From contig JBFWXB010000019.1 in the NCBI GenBank assembly GCA_050187875.1, positions 21,788-85,787 on the forward strand: 64,000 nucleotides of DNA, in the 5' to 3' direction. Of the stretch, positions 13,630 through 22,414 are shown one piece after another (the stretch's first letter is position 1; the number at the start of each line of letters is the position of its first letter). The notes beneath the pieces were generated by a model. The model saw nothing but the letters and a program-made list of their open reading frames with translations. It was not told the origin of the DNA and ran no database searches. Made by a program: the position numbers and the translations under genes. This DNA is from JAFKKS01 sp050187875 (GTDB taxonomy: Bacteria > Pseudomonadota > Alphaproteobacteria > Rhizobiales > Xanthobacteraceae).

Positions 13630-14019
13630 CTAGCGCCCGTCAGCCGAGAAGCGGCCAGGGCCGCAGGCGAAAAGCATCAGGAAGCCGCCGATGATTCCGA
13701 TGTTTTTCAGCGCCTGCGTCCGTTGCGCCATATATTGCGTGGCGTCGACCGCCCAGAATTTATGCGCGATGAAAATCGTGGCGACCGTGAAGAGCGCAAG
13801 CGCGATCGCCGCCCAGCGTGCCGCAAAGCCGACAAGCACCATGATCCCGCCGAACACCTCGATAAGTCCGACCGCATAGCCGAGCATCTTCGGTTGCGGC
13901 AGGCCCTGGCGCGCAAGCACCGCGGAAATCCCGCCGACGGCCACGAGTTTGCCGAAGCCCGACAGAATGAAAATTGCGGACAGGCAAACGCGCGCCAGCA
14001 ACATCACAAGGTCATTCAT
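13630..14019 (-). CDS. DoxX-family membrane protein
   Basis: The 129-residue protein has four helices in the DoxX order: VCLSAIFILSGFGKL, AVGLIEVFGGIMVLVGF, AAIALALFTVATIFIAHKFW and IGIIGGFLMLFACGPG. GAGGGAGG lies before the ATG at 14019. This subgroup has the KFWAVDA and NIGIIGGFL motifs of YphA/DoxX proteins. Its role is unknown, possibly redox-related. It is only distantly similar to the DoxX protein at 3934. Confidence 0.85.
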   Translation of the reverse strand: MNDLVMLLARVCLSAIFILSGFGKLVAVGGISAVLARQGLPQPKMLGYAVGLIEVFGGIMVLVGFAARWAAIALALFTVATIFIAHKFWAVDATQYMAQRTQALKNIGIIGGFLMLFACGPGRFSADGR

Positions 14020-14137
14020 GACGGCCTCCCTCGTTTCGATGATGCATCGCCTAACCTGAGTCCGGCCCACCCGACAATCGCAAGCCATATGGGCCGGCGC
14101 CGGTACACGCAGATTTAATTGCGCACGGCGAGAATCG

Positions 14138-14695
14138 TCAGCGCGCCCATGTCGTCAGCGTCACGCCGGCGGCGGGATCAAGCAGCCGCATCGGGCCCAT
14201 TTTGAGGCCGGCGGCCTTGAACTTGTCTTCCGGCGTCGCCTCCGTGCCGACGCCTGGAAAAAGCGGCCTGCCGTTCGGCACATGCACTTTGGTCGCGCGC
14301 GACAGATGGAACGCGTCGTAGCCGATTTCGAGAAATGTCGCGAAGACATCCGTGCCTCCGATCACGGCGAGCGAGCCCTGGCGCAAGCCGAGCGTTCGTC
14401 GCGCAGCCTCAAATGTGGCGCCGGCGGGGTTCCACAGAAGCGCCAGCGCGTCGCGCGAATCCGGCTGCAGCGAGGCGACGCGATGCGTGAGCACGAGCCG
14501 GCGACGGCCGAGATTGCTCTCGCGTTCATGCGTGATTCGGCCCAGAGCAACGGCCGCGGCCGTATCGAGCGCCGCACGGAAAAAACGCTGATCCGCCGCA
14601 TTCTTCAGCGCCGGCGGGAAGTCGCCTTGCGCGTCCGCGATCATTCCCTCAATGGAAACGATGGCGTAGCCCTCGATCCGATAGTCCCGCGCCAT
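14138..14695 (-). CDS. Dihydrofolate reductase-fold (RibD C-terminal type) protein
   Basis: The 185-residue protein shows the DHFR/RibD reductase fold: the start EGYAIVSIEGMIADAQGDFP, an ALGRITHE segment, RRLVLTHRV, a nucleotide-binding LAVIGGTDVFATFLEIGYDAFHL, and a late FPGV. Family members reduce pteridine or deazaflavin-type substrates; this subgroup has no assigned reaction and is not the folate enzyme FolA. GGAGG precedes the ATG. Confidence 0.7.
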   Translation of the reverse strand: MARDYRIEGYAIVSIEGMIADAQGDFPPALKNAADQRFFRAALDTAAAVALGRITHERESNLGRRRLVLTHRVASLQPDSRDALALLWNPAGATFEAARRTLGLRQGSLAVIGGTDVFATFLEIGYDAFHLSRATKVHVPNGRPLFPGVGTEATPEDKFKAAGLKMGPMRLLDPAAGVTLTTWAR

Positions 14696-14788
14696 ATCGC
14701 CTCCGGTTTCGTTGTGGGGCCAGCATACGTCGCCGGCGCTCTTGTGCTAAGGCAGGACGAAAATCGACCTTTCGCATAGGCTTTCAGC

Positions 14789-15682
14789 ATGCAGGCGCTT
14801 TTCATCGGCCAGACCTATATCGACGTCACCTTCCTGACCGACCATTTTCCAACCGGCGACGAGAAAACGGTGGCGCAGGACTATGCCATCAGCTTCGGCG
14901 GCAATGCCGTCTCAGCCGCCTTCTGTTGCGCGAAGCTCGGCGTCGCCCCCGATCTTCTGACGTCGCTCGCCGATGATTGGCTCTCGCGCATGTTCCTCGA
15001 CATGGCCGCGAAATATGGAATCTCCGTACACGGACGAAAGGTGCGGGAATCCTCGCTCTCCTTCGTGATGCCGAACAATGGTAAGCGTGCGATCTTGCGC
15101 TGCCGCGACGACGATTATTTGCATCCCGTGCCGCCACTGGACCTCTCGCGGTGCCGCGCGTTGCATCTCGACGGCCATCAGGCCGACGCCGCGATCTTCT
15201 ACGCCAAGCTCTGCCGCGAGCGCGGCATTCTCACCTCGCTCGACGGCGGCGGGCTACGCGTGAACACGCTCGAGCTCCTAGAGCATATCGACGTTGCGAT
15301 CTGCTCCGAGCGGATGTGCGAGCAGCTCGAGGTCGACGCCAAGGGCATGTGTGCCTTGCTGCGCGCGAAGGGGTGCCGCGTCGGCGGCGTTACGCTCGGC
15401 GAACGCGGCCTTGTCTGGTACGAGAACGACGGGGCTGTGCAAGTGATGCCTTCGCTCGCCGTGCCGAAAGCGGAGGTGATCGACACGAACGGCGCCGGCG
15501 ACATCTTCCATGGCGCCTATATGTATTCGTGGCTCGCCAATCCGAAAAAGCCGTGGTCCGAGCACTTTCGTTTTGCGCGCGCGGCTTCGGCGCATTCGGT
15601 GCGCTTCCTCGGAATTGAATCTTCGCTGCCGACCGTTGCCGACGTCGACGCGGCAACCCGGGCGTTTAAAGAGGCGGCGTGA
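14789..15682 (+). CDS. PfkB-family sugar/nucleoside kinase
   Basis: The 297-residue kinase has the two PfkB signatures: an N-terminal Gly-rich AISFGGNAVSAAFCCAKLG and the C-terminal DTNGAGDIFHGAY with catalytic base Asp238. It would phosphorylate a sugar or nucleoside with ATP. The substrate is not evident from the neighbours (a reductase-fold protein upstream, convergent polyamine genes downstream). The stop is 4 bp from the convergent speE stop. Confidence 0.85.
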   Translation: MQALFIGQTYIDVTFLTDHFPTGDEKTVAQDYAISFGGNAVSAAFCCAKLGVAPDLLTSLADDWLSRMFLDMAAKYGISVHGRKVRESSLSFVMPNNGKRAILRCRDDDYLHPVPPLDLSRCRALHLDGHQADAAIFYAKLCRERGILTSLDGGGLRVNTLELLEHIDVAICSERMCEQLEVDAKGMCALLRAKGCRVGGVTLGERGLVWYENDGAVQVMPSLAVPKAEVIDTNGAGDIFHGAYMYSWLANPKKPWSEHFRFARAASAHSVRFLGIESSLPTVADVDAATRAFKEAA

Positions 15683-15685
15683 GGC

Positions 15686-16561
15686 TCAACCGGTCGCCGT
15701 TGCCACGTGCTCGGCGATGAAGCGCGGCAGTGCGAACGCCGCGACGTGGATGTCGGGTGTCCAGTACTTCGTTGCGAATGAACCGGCCGCCGCATACCGC
15801 GCGGCGATCTCGTCGCGTGGCGTGAGACGGAGCTCGGGGTCGCTCGCCGCCCACCCCATCGCCATGTGCCCGCCGACATAAGTCGGGATCGCGGCGACAT
15901 AGCAGGCAGCGTCTGCGAACAGCGTCTTGAAGTGGCGCAAAGACGACACGAGTTCGTCAGGCTGGAAGAACGGCACGCCGTTCTGCGTCACCATCACGCC
16001 GCCCGAAGCGAGGCAGCGCTTACAGGCCGCGTAGAACGCGTGCGTGAAGAGAACGGCGCCAGGGCCTTGCGGGTCGGTCGAATCGACGATGATCACGTCA
16101 AAGCGCCGCTCGGTCTCGGCGACATACTTCATCCCGTCGGCGATCACGCTCTCAAAGCGCGGGTCCGCAAACACCGGCCCGGTGAATTCCGGGAAATGTA
16201 CTTTTGCAAAGTCGATGACTGAGGCGTCGATCTCCACCTGCGTGACACTCACGACCGCATTGTGCTTGAGTGCCTCCTCGGCGATGCCGCAGTCGCCGCC
16301 GCCGATGATGAGAATGTGGCGCGCGGCGCCGTGCGCGAGGATCGGCACATGCGTCATCATCTCGTGATAGATGAATTCGTCGCGCGTCGTCACCTGCGTC
16401 GCGCCGTCGAGCATCAGCATCTTGCCAAAATGCGGGTTCTCGAACAGGACGAGATGCTGGTGCTCGGTCTTGTCCTCGAAGAGGACGCGCGCGGCCTCAT
16501 AGCTCGTGCGCAAGCCGAGGTCCTCAAATAATGTCTCGGAAATCCAGCGTTTGGCAGGCAT
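15686..16561 (-). CDS. speE: Spermidine synthase (polyamine aminopropyltransferase)
   Basis: The 291-residue enzyme transfers an aminopropyl group from decarboxylated S-adenosylmethionine to putrescine. Visible motifs are LMLDGATQVTTRDEFIYHEMM, the nucleotide-binding ILIIGGGDCGIAEE, VEIDASVIDFAK, and the catalytic-loop IIVDSTDPQGPG. The ATG at 16561 follows GGAAG; an ATG at 16576 is possible. speD, which makes the aminopropyl donor, lies upstream on the same strand, separated by 137 bp containing an inverted repeat pair. Confidence 0.95.
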   Translation of the reverse strand: MPAKRWISETLFEDLGLRTSYEAARVLFEDKTEHQHLVLFENPHFGKMLMLDGATQVTTRDEFIYHEMMTHVPILAHGAARHILIIGGGDCGIAEEALKHNAVVSVTQVEIDASVIDFAKVHFPEFTGPVFADPRFESVIADGMKYVAETERRFDVIIVDSTDPQGPGAVLFTHAFYAACKRCLASGGVMVTQNGVPFFQPDELVSSLRHFKTLFADAACYVAAIPTYVGGHMAMGWAASDPELRLTPRDEIAARYAAAGSFATKYWTPDIHVAAFALPRFIAEHVATATG

Positions 16562-16582
16562 GGCGCTTCCATACATTGCACG

Positions 16583-16683
16583 GTCATGCCCGCGCAGGCG
16601 GGCATCCAGTACTCACGGCGCAGGCGATCGAGATCGGACGGATAGGCCGGCGAATACTGGATCCCCGCTTTCGCGGGGATGAC
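16583..16683. repeat. dRS3-like inverted repeat pair between speD and speE
   Basis: Two 29-bp arms (16583-16611 and 16655-16683), GTCATGCCCGCGCAGG... and its inverted, slightly different partner, flank 43 bp. Each arm is itself a hairpin, ATGCCCGC/GCGGGCAT in one and ATCCCCGC/GCGGGGAT in the other. It belongs to the same family as the arms of the GIY-YIG cassette at 4475-4846 but carries no gene. Confidence 0.75.
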
Positions 16684-16698
16684 ACGGTGGTGAGTGCT

Positions 16699-17178
16699 TT
16701 AGGCGCCCTGCCCGCGCAGCAATTCGCTGACCGCGATGTTCTTCGGCGTGAACGCCTCACGCAGCACCGGCACGCAGGCGTCCGGATTGGCGTCGCCACA
16801 CATGAAGATATCGAGCGCCGCATAGCCATTCTCGGGCCAGGTATGGATCGAGATGTGGCTTTCCGCGAGCACTGCGACGCCGGACACGCCGCCGTTCGGC
16901 TCGAAGTGATGCAGATGGATGTGCAGCAGCGTGGCCTTCGCAGCATCGACGGCGCGCCGCAGCGTCGCCTCGATGTGGTCGATGTCATCGAGCCGTTCGG
17001 CGTCATAGAGATCGACGATGAGATGCGCACCCGCGCACCGCACCCCGTTCCTCACCACGAAATGGTCGTTGCGCTCCTCAGCTTGAGCCGATGACGCGGC
17101 GACCGCGATATCTTCCTTTCGGGCGGTACTTGGAGTTGCCAAGCCCGTCGCCAATTGGAAGAGGGCGTTTTGGCGCAT
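16699..17178 (-). CDS. speD: S-adenosylmethionine decarboxylase proenzyme
   Basis: The 159-residue proenzyme self-cleaves between Glu106 and Ser107 in LAESHISIHTWPE, turning Ser107 into the pyruvoyl cofactor, and makes the aminopropyl donor used by SpeE. HLHHFEPNGGVSG and the catalytic Cys127 in FMCGDA fit the bacterial class 1 enzyme. About 45 residues precede the usual start (GVRCAGAHLIVDLY), as in Bradyrhizobium-type enzymes. The ATG at 17178 follows GGGGAGG. The in-frame opening further upstream runs through a structured leader and is not accepted as coding. Confidence 0.93.
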   Translation of the reverse strand: MRQNALFQLATGLATPSTARKEDIAVAASSAQAEERNDHFVVRNGVRCAGAHLIVDLYDAERLDDIDHIEATLRRAVDAAKATLLHIHLHHFEPNGGVSGVAVLAESHISIHTWPENGYAALDIFMCGDANPDACVPVLREAFTPKNIAVSELLRGQGA

Positions 17179-17340
17179 GCCGTCCTCCCCAACCAGAGAT
17201 CGAAGCCAGGTGGCCGGCACGCCGGCCCCACGGATAACGAAATGCCGCTGGACCAGATCCTCACGATCGGACTGCCCAAGCGGCAGGCCCCACATAGGGG
17301 CTACGCACCGAAGGTGCAAGGAAAATCTGCCCTCGCGCGG
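17179..17340 (-). promoter_or_regulatory. Structured leader upstream of speD, candidate cis-regulatory RNA
   Basis: Read on the minus strand the leader has a run of hairpins almost end to end: GCACC/GGTGC (17305-17317), GCCCC/GGGGC (17287-17301), CTGCC/GGCAG (17272-17286), a weak GATC/GATC stem (17256-17268) and GGCCGG/CCGGCC (17212-17227). A purine-rich ribosome-binding stretch ends it. Alphaproteobacteria have a described speF leader RNA upstream of polyamine genes. This could be that family or a relative, which I cannot confirm without a covariance search. Confidence 0.55.
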
Positions 17341-17411
17341 CTGTCGGAAGCGGCGACAAGCTGCGGTCTCATCGGGCAGCGCACGTGGCCGCTCCGCGAG
17401 CGCCGTCGAGC

Positions 17412-19718
17412 TCAGAATTTATAGGAATACTGCTGTTCCTGCGTCGCCTGCGCCTCGACCGAGGCGACTGCCGTCATGTTGACGACGCCCCGCGCCGTCA
17501 CGGACGGGGTCAAGATATGCGCCGGCCGCGCAGCACCGACGAGAATCGGCCCCACCGGCAACGCATTCGCGAGCACCTTGATCATTTGATACGCGATATT
17601 CGCCGCATCGAGATTCGGCATGATCAATACGTTCGCCTCGCCCTTGAGCCGCGAATGCGGAAACACCCGCTCGCGATGCGTGGGGCTGAGCGCCGAATCT
17701 CCATGCATCTCCCCTTCGACCTCGATCTCCGGGTGTTTTTGCGCCAGAAGTTCGCAGGCCCGCCGCATCTTCCGCGACGACGCGCTGTCATAGCTGCCGA
17801 AATCGGAATGCGAGACGAGCGCGATCTTCGGCACGAGGCCGAAGCGGCGCACATGCGCCGCCGCCAGCACCGCCATTTCGGCGACCTCCTCCGCCGTCGG
17901 CTCGGTCGCGATCTGCGTGTCGGCAAGGAAATAAGCGCCCTTCGCGGTGATCACGAGCGAGAGCGCCGAGAATTCGCGCACGCCGGGCGCGAGCCCGACG
18001 ATCTCGCGCAGATGATAGAGGTGGCTCATATAGCGCCCCTCCAATCCGCAGATCATGGCATCGGCCTCACCGCGCCGGACCGTCAGCGCAGCGATCACGG
18101 TGTTGTTGGTGCGCACGATTGTGCGCGCGGCATCCGGCGTCACGCCCCGGCGGCCGGCGGCCTGGATGTAGGTCATCACATAATCGCGAAAGCGCGGGTC
18201 GTCTTCCGGATTGACGAGTTCGAAGTCGCGCCCGGGCTTGAGCGACAAGCCGAAGCGGTCGATGCGCGCCTCGACGACGGAAGGACGCCCAACAAGGATC
18301 GGGCGCGCAAGTCCCTCCTCGACGACGACTTGTGTCGCCCGCAGCACGCGCTCGTCCTCACCCTCAGCGTAGATGATGCGTTTGACCGCCGTCTTCGCCT
18401 GCGCGAACACCGGCTTCATGATGAAGCCGGAACGGAAGACGAAGCGGTTGAGCCGTTCGAGATAAGTCGCGAAATCGCCGATCGGGCGCGTGGCTACGCC
18501 GGATTCCACAGCTGCCTTCGCGACCGCCGGCGCGATACGTAGGATGAGACGCGGATCGAAGGGATTGGGAATGAGCGAGCCCGGCCCGAACGAGCGCGCC
18601 TCGCCGCCATAGGCCTGCGCCGCGACATCCGACGGCGCTTCGCGCGCAAGACCAGCAATCGCTTCGACGGCGGCCCGCTTCATCTCCTCGTTGATGGTCG
18701 TCGCACCAACATCGAGCGCGCCGCGGAAGATGTAGGGAAAGCACAGGACGTTGTTGACCTGGTTCGGGAAGTCGGAGCGGCCGGTGCAAATGATCGCGTC
18801 GGGCCGCGCCGCCAGCGCCTCGTCCGGCATGATCTCGGGGTAAGGGTTGGCGAGCGCCATGATCAGCGGCTGCGGCGCCATGCGCTTGACCATGTCCGGC
18901 TTGAGCACGCCGCCGGCGGACAGTCCGAGGAAAATGTCGGCGCCGTCGATCACCTCCGACAGCTTCCGCTTGTCGGTCGGCTGCGCAAAGATCGCCTTGT
19001 ACGCGTCCATCAAGACGGTGCGGCCCTGATAGACGACGCCTTCGAGGTCGGTCACCCAGATGTTCTCGCGCTTGGCGCCAAGCGCGACGAGAAGGTTGAG
19101 GCAGGCGAGCGCTGCCGCGCCGGCACCCGAGGTGACGATCTTCACGTCTCCAAGCTGCTTCTGCCCGAGATGCAGCGCGTTGACGACCGCCGCCGCGACG
19201 ATGATCGCCGTGCCGTGCTGATCGTCATGGAAGACGGGAATGTTCATCCGCGCCTTGAGCTGCTCTTCGATCGCAAAGCACTCCGGCGCCTTGAAATCCT
19301 CGAGGTTGATGCCGCCGAATGTCGGTTCGAGCGCCGCCACGACCTCGACCACCCGTTCGACCTCGTTGGCGGCGATCTCGATATCGAACACGTCGATCCC
19401 CGCGAACTTCTTGAACAGCACCGCCTTGCCTTCCATCACCGGCTTCGAGGCGAGCGGGCCGATATTGCCGAGGCCGAGCACGGCGGTGCCGTTGGATACG
19501 ACCGCGACAAGGTTCGAACGGGATGTCAGGTTCGCAGCTTCGGCGGGATCGGCGGCGATCGCCTCGCAGACCGCGGCGACGCCCGGCGTATAGGCAAGCG
19601 CCAGGTCGCGCTGGGTTCCCAGCGGCTTCGTCGCCTGGATCTCGATTTTCCCGGGCCGGGGCGTGCGGTGATAGGCGAGCGCGCCGTTCTTCAGATCGTC
19701 AGAAATCGTGGACGCCAT
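17412..19718 (-). CDS. maeB: NADP-dependent malic enzyme with phosphotransacetylase-like domain
   Basis: The 768-residue fusion has the malic enzyme part in about the first 430 residues: LALAYTPGVAAVCEAIA, GNIGPLASKPVMEGKAVLFK, DIFLGLSAGGV and FPNQVNNVLCFPYIFRGA. The phosphotransacetylase-like part spans about 440-760 (AEGEDERVLRATQVV, VGRPSVVE, PNLDAANIAYQMIKVLANA). It decarboxylates malate to pyruvate; the C-terminal domain is regulatory (acetyl-CoA response) and lacks demonstrated transferase activity in known relatives. The length is typical for MaeB/Tme. The ATG at 19718 follows a GAGGGGG stretch. Confidence 0.93.
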   Translation of the reverse strand: MASTISDDLKNGALAYHRTPRPGKIEIQATKPLGTQRDLALAYTPGVAAVCEAIAADPAEAANLTSRSNLVAVVSNGTAVLGLGNIGPLASKPVMEGKAVLFKKFAGIDVFDIEIAANEVERVVEVVAALEPTFGGINLEDFKAPECFAIEEQLKARMNIPVFHDDQHGTAIIVAAAVVNALHLGQKQLGDVKIVTSGAGAAALACLNLLVALGAKRENIWVTDLEGVVYQGRTVLMDAYKAIFAQPTDKRKLSEVIDGADIFLGLSAGGVLKPDMVKRMAPQPLIMALANPYPEIMPDEALAARPDAIICTGRSDFPNQVNNVLCFPYIFRGALDVGATTINEEMKRAAVEAIAGLAREAPSDVAAQAYGGEARSFGPGSLIPNPFDPRLILRIAPAVAKAAVESGVATRPIGDFATYLERLNRFVFRSGFIMKPVFAQAKTAVKRIIYAEGEDERVLRATQVVVEEGLARPILVGRPSVVEARIDRFGLSLKPGRDFELVNPEDDPRFRDYVMTYIQAAGRRGVTPDAARTIVRTNNTVIAALTVRRGEADAMICGLEGRYMSHLYHLREIVGLAPGVREFSALSLVITAKGAYFLADTQIATEPTAEEVAEMAVLAAAHVRRFGLVPKIALVSHSDFGSYDSASSRKMRRACELLAQKHPEIEVEGEMHGDSALSPTHRERVFPHSRLKGEANVLIMPNLDAANIAYQMIKVLANALPVGPILVGAARPAHILTPSVTARGVVNMTAVASVEAQATQEQQYSYKF

Positions 19719-19947
19719 TGTCCCCCCTCGTTCTGGCCTAGTTTAACCGGTTCGCGGAACAATCTGCAGCCCCAATCTCGGCGCGCCGCCATGCGGTCAT
19801 CGGGCTTGCGGTGGCCCATGGTCTAATTATGCGTCATGCGCACCGCGAAGCGCAGATCGCGGTTCCGTCACGCGCCGATCGTGTACTTGGAAGACGCTAC
19901 GGCCGCCGATACCCTGTGTGGCCCGCGCCGATACACGAGGATTTGAC

Positions 19948-20508
19948 GTGCAGCATGATTTCCGGAATGTCGTCTTCGCGTCGCCGCGGCTTCTCATCCG
20001 CGCCTTCCGCCATGGCGACGTCGCCGATGCGTTCCGGTTCGGCACGGCGACGATCTCGCGCTTCATGACATGGAATCCGTCGCCTTCGTTGCAGACCTTC
20101 ACCGTCGTCACGGAAAGCTGGCAACAGATGATGGCGGCCGGCACGGACCTTTTCGCCGTCGCCCGCGAGCGCAGCGACGAGAGCTTCGTCGGCGTGGTCG
20201 GGCTGCATTGCGAAGGGCACGAGCCCGAGATCGGCATCTGGGTGCGCGAAGATTTGCATCGTCGCGGCTATGGCCGAGAGGCGATCGTAGCGACGATCGC
20301 CTGGGCTCGCGAAACGCTCGGCGCCACGAGCTTTCTCTACCCCGTCGTGACGGTCAGCGAGCCCAGCCGCCGGCTTGCGGAATCGCTTGGCGGCTCGGTC
20401 GTCGGCACGCGCGAGCTTGCAAAACCGGGCGGCACGCTCGACGAGGTCGTCTACCGCCTTCCCGCAAACGGCGTCGCCAGTGGGCCGCTCACTTCGACGG
20501 CAGATTGA
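19948..20508 (+). CDS. GNAT-family N-acetyltransferase (RimJ/RimL type)
   Basis: The 186-residue protein shows the acetyltransferase pattern: SPRLLIRAFRHGDVADAF, a central GVVGLHCEG...EIGIWV strand pair, and the acetyl-CoA-binding REDLHRRGYGREAI. YPVVTVSEPSRRLAESLG resembles the NxxS region of RimJ/RimL ribosomal-protein or small-molecule acetyltransferases. A GTG start at 19948 is preferred because GAGGA lies just upstream; a GTG at 19918 is possible. The 3' end overlaps the convergent aspS end by 20 bp. Confidence 0.75.
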   Translation: MQHDFRNVVFASPRLLIRAFRHGDVADAFRFGTATISRFMTWNPSPSLQTFTVVTESWQQMMAAGTDLFAVARERSDESFVGVVGLHCEGHEPEIGIWVREDLHRRGYGREAIVATIAWARETLGATSFLYPVVTVSEPSRRLAESLGGSVVGTRELAKPGGTLDEVVYRLPANGVASGPLTSTAD

Positions 20509-22285
20509 GCCGGATGTGCAATTCGCGAAGCTGCTTTGCGGTCACTTCCGAAGGTGCGCCCATCATCAAGTCTTCGGCGCGCTGATTCATCGGGTAGAGG
20601 ACCACCTCGCGCAAGTTCTCCTCGCCCGCGAGCAGCATCACGATACGATCGATGCCCGGCGCGATGCCGCCGTGCGGCGGCGCGCCGTATTGCAGCGCGC
20701 GTAACATCCCGCCGAACTTGGTCTCCAAAATCTCTTCCGGGTAACCCGCGATCGCGAACGCCTTGCGCATCACGTCGGGGCGATGGTTACGGATCGCGCC
20801 AGACGACAGCTCGATGCCGTTGCAGACGATGTCGTACTGGATCGCCTTAATGCCGAGGATCGTGTCCTTGTCGGCCGGATCGAGCTTGAGGAAATCCTCG
20901 ATCGGATAATTCGGCATCGAGAACGGATTGTGCGAGAAGTCGATCTTCTTCTCGTCCTCGTTCCACTCGTACATCGGAAAGTCGACGATCCAGCAGAACT
21001 CGAAACGGTCCTCGTCGATCAGGCCGAGCTCCTCGCCAACTTTCGTGCGGGCGGTGCCGGCAAATTTGACGAACACGTCGGGCTTGCCAGCGACGAAGAA
21101 GCAGGCGTCGCCGATGCCAAGGCCGAGCTGATCAGCGATCTTCTTGGTGCGCTCGGGGCCGATATTCTTGGCGAGCGGTCCAGCGCCGCCCTCCTCGCCC
21201 TCGCGCCAGAAAATATAGCCGAGGCCGGGCTGGCCCTCACCCTGCGCCCACGCATTCATGCGATCGCAGAAGGCGCGGTTGCCGCCCTTCGGTGCGGGAA
21301 CCGCCCACACCTCCGCCTTCGGGTCGCCGGCTAAGATGTTGGCGAAAACCTTGAAGCCGGAACCGCGGAAAGCCTCGCTGGCATTCTGCATCACAACCGG
21401 GTTGCGAAGATCCGGCTTGTCGGTGCCGTATTTGCGCATCGCGTCGGCGAACGGAATGAGCGGGAATTTCTGCGTCACCGGCTTGCCGCCGGCGAATTCC
21501 TCGAACACGCCGCGCATCACCGGCTCGACCGCCGCGAACACGTCGTCCTGCGTGACGAAACTCATCTCGAGGTCGAGCTGGTAGAACTCGCCGGGCGAGC
21601 GGTCGGCGCGCGCATCCTCGTCGCGGAAGCACGGCGCGATCTGGAAATAACGGTCGAAGCCCGCGACCATCGTGAGCTGCTTGAACTGCTGCGGCGCCTG
21701 CGGCAGCGCGTAGAACTTGCCCGGATGGATGCGGGAGGGGACGAGGTAGTCGCGCGCGCCTTCAGGCGAAGACGCGGTCAGGATCGGCGTCTGGAATTCG
21801 AAGAAGCCGCCCTCCTTCATCCGCCGCCGGATCGAATCGATGATCGCGCCGCGCAGCATGATGTTGCGATGCAGCCGCTCGCGGCGCAGATCGAGGAAGC
21901 GGTATTTGAGGCGGATCTCCTCCGGATATTCCTGCTCGCCGAAGACGGGCAGCGGCAGTTCAGCCGCCGGCCCCAGCACCTCGATCTCCTGGATAAAGAC
22001 CTCGACCTGCCCGGTCGGAAGGTCGGGATTTTCCGTGCCTTCCGGGCGCTTTCGCACGCGCCCGTCGATGCGCACCACCCACTCGGCGCGCAGCGTCTCG
22101 GCAAGCTTGAAAGCCGGGCTATCCGGATCGGCGACGACCTGCGTGATGCCGTAGTGGTCGCGCAGGTCGATGAATAACAGGCCGCCGTGGTCGCGGATGC
22201 GGTGACACCATCCGGACAGGCGGACGGTCGCGCCGATATCCTTGGCGTCCAACGCGCCACAAGTATGCGTCCGGTAACGGTGCAT
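20489..22285 (-). CDS. aspS: Aspartyl-tRNA synthetase
   Basis: The 598-residue class IIb synthetase charges tRNA with aspartate. In order it has the OB-fold anticodon domain (VRLSGWCHRIRDHGGLLFIDLRD), motif 1 around LRGAIIDSIRRRM, motif 2 (CFRDEDARADRSPGEF), the bacterial GAD insertion in the middle, and motif 3 (APPHGGIAPGIDR). In bacteria lacking AsnRS the enzyme also charges tRNA-Asn; which type this is cannot be read with certainty. The ATG at 22285 matches the normal N-terminus (MHRYRTHTCG). Confidence 0.97.
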   Translation of the reverse strand: MHRYRTHTCGALDAKDIGATVRLSGWCHRIRDHGGLLFIDLRDHYGITQVVADPDSPAFKLAETLRAEWVVRIDGRVRKRPEGTENPDLPTGQVEVFIQEIEVLGPAAELPLPVFGEQEYPEEIRLKYRFLDLRRERLHRNIMLRGAIIDSIRRRMKEGGFFEFQTPILTASSPEGARDYLVPSRIHPGKFYALPQAPQQFKQLTMVAGFDRYFQIAPCFRDEDARADRSPGEFYQLDLEMSFVTQDDVFAAVEPVMRGVFEEFAGGKPVTQKFPLIPFADAMRKYGTDKPDLRNPVVMQNASEAFRGSGFKVFANILAGDPKAEVWAVPAPKGGNRAFCDRMNAWAQGEGQPGLGYIFWREGEEGGAGPLAKNIGPERTKKIADQLGLGIGDACFFVAGKPDVFVKFAGTARTKVGEELGLIDEDRFEFCWIVDFPMYEWNEDEKKIDFSHNPFSMPNYPIEDFLKLDPADKDTILGIKAIQYDIVCNGIELSSGAIRNHRPDVMRKAFAIAGYPEEILETKFGGMLRALQYGAPPHGGIAPGIDRIVMLLAGEENLREVVLYPMNQRAEDLMMGAPSEVTAKQLRELHIRLNLPSK

Positions 22286-22414
22286 GGGGGGACTTCTCGA
22301 TTCCGGGGTGAGCAGGCGCGCAAGGTGCATGGAGGCCCCTCTTTGTCAAGGAATGCGGCACCTCGACAGGGCGGGTACGATCTGCAAACTCGGCCCGAAA
22401 GGACGTGGAATCGC

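Noticed and set aside
17179..17319. A 47-residue N-terminal extension of SpeD
   Set aside because: The frame is open, but the stretch is a run of hairpins and a strong ribosome-binding site lies at the ATG at 17178.
19505..19520. A tRNA T-loop-like GGTTCGAAC
   Set aside because: It lies inside maeB, with no acceptor or anticodon stems around it. No tRNA was found in the window.
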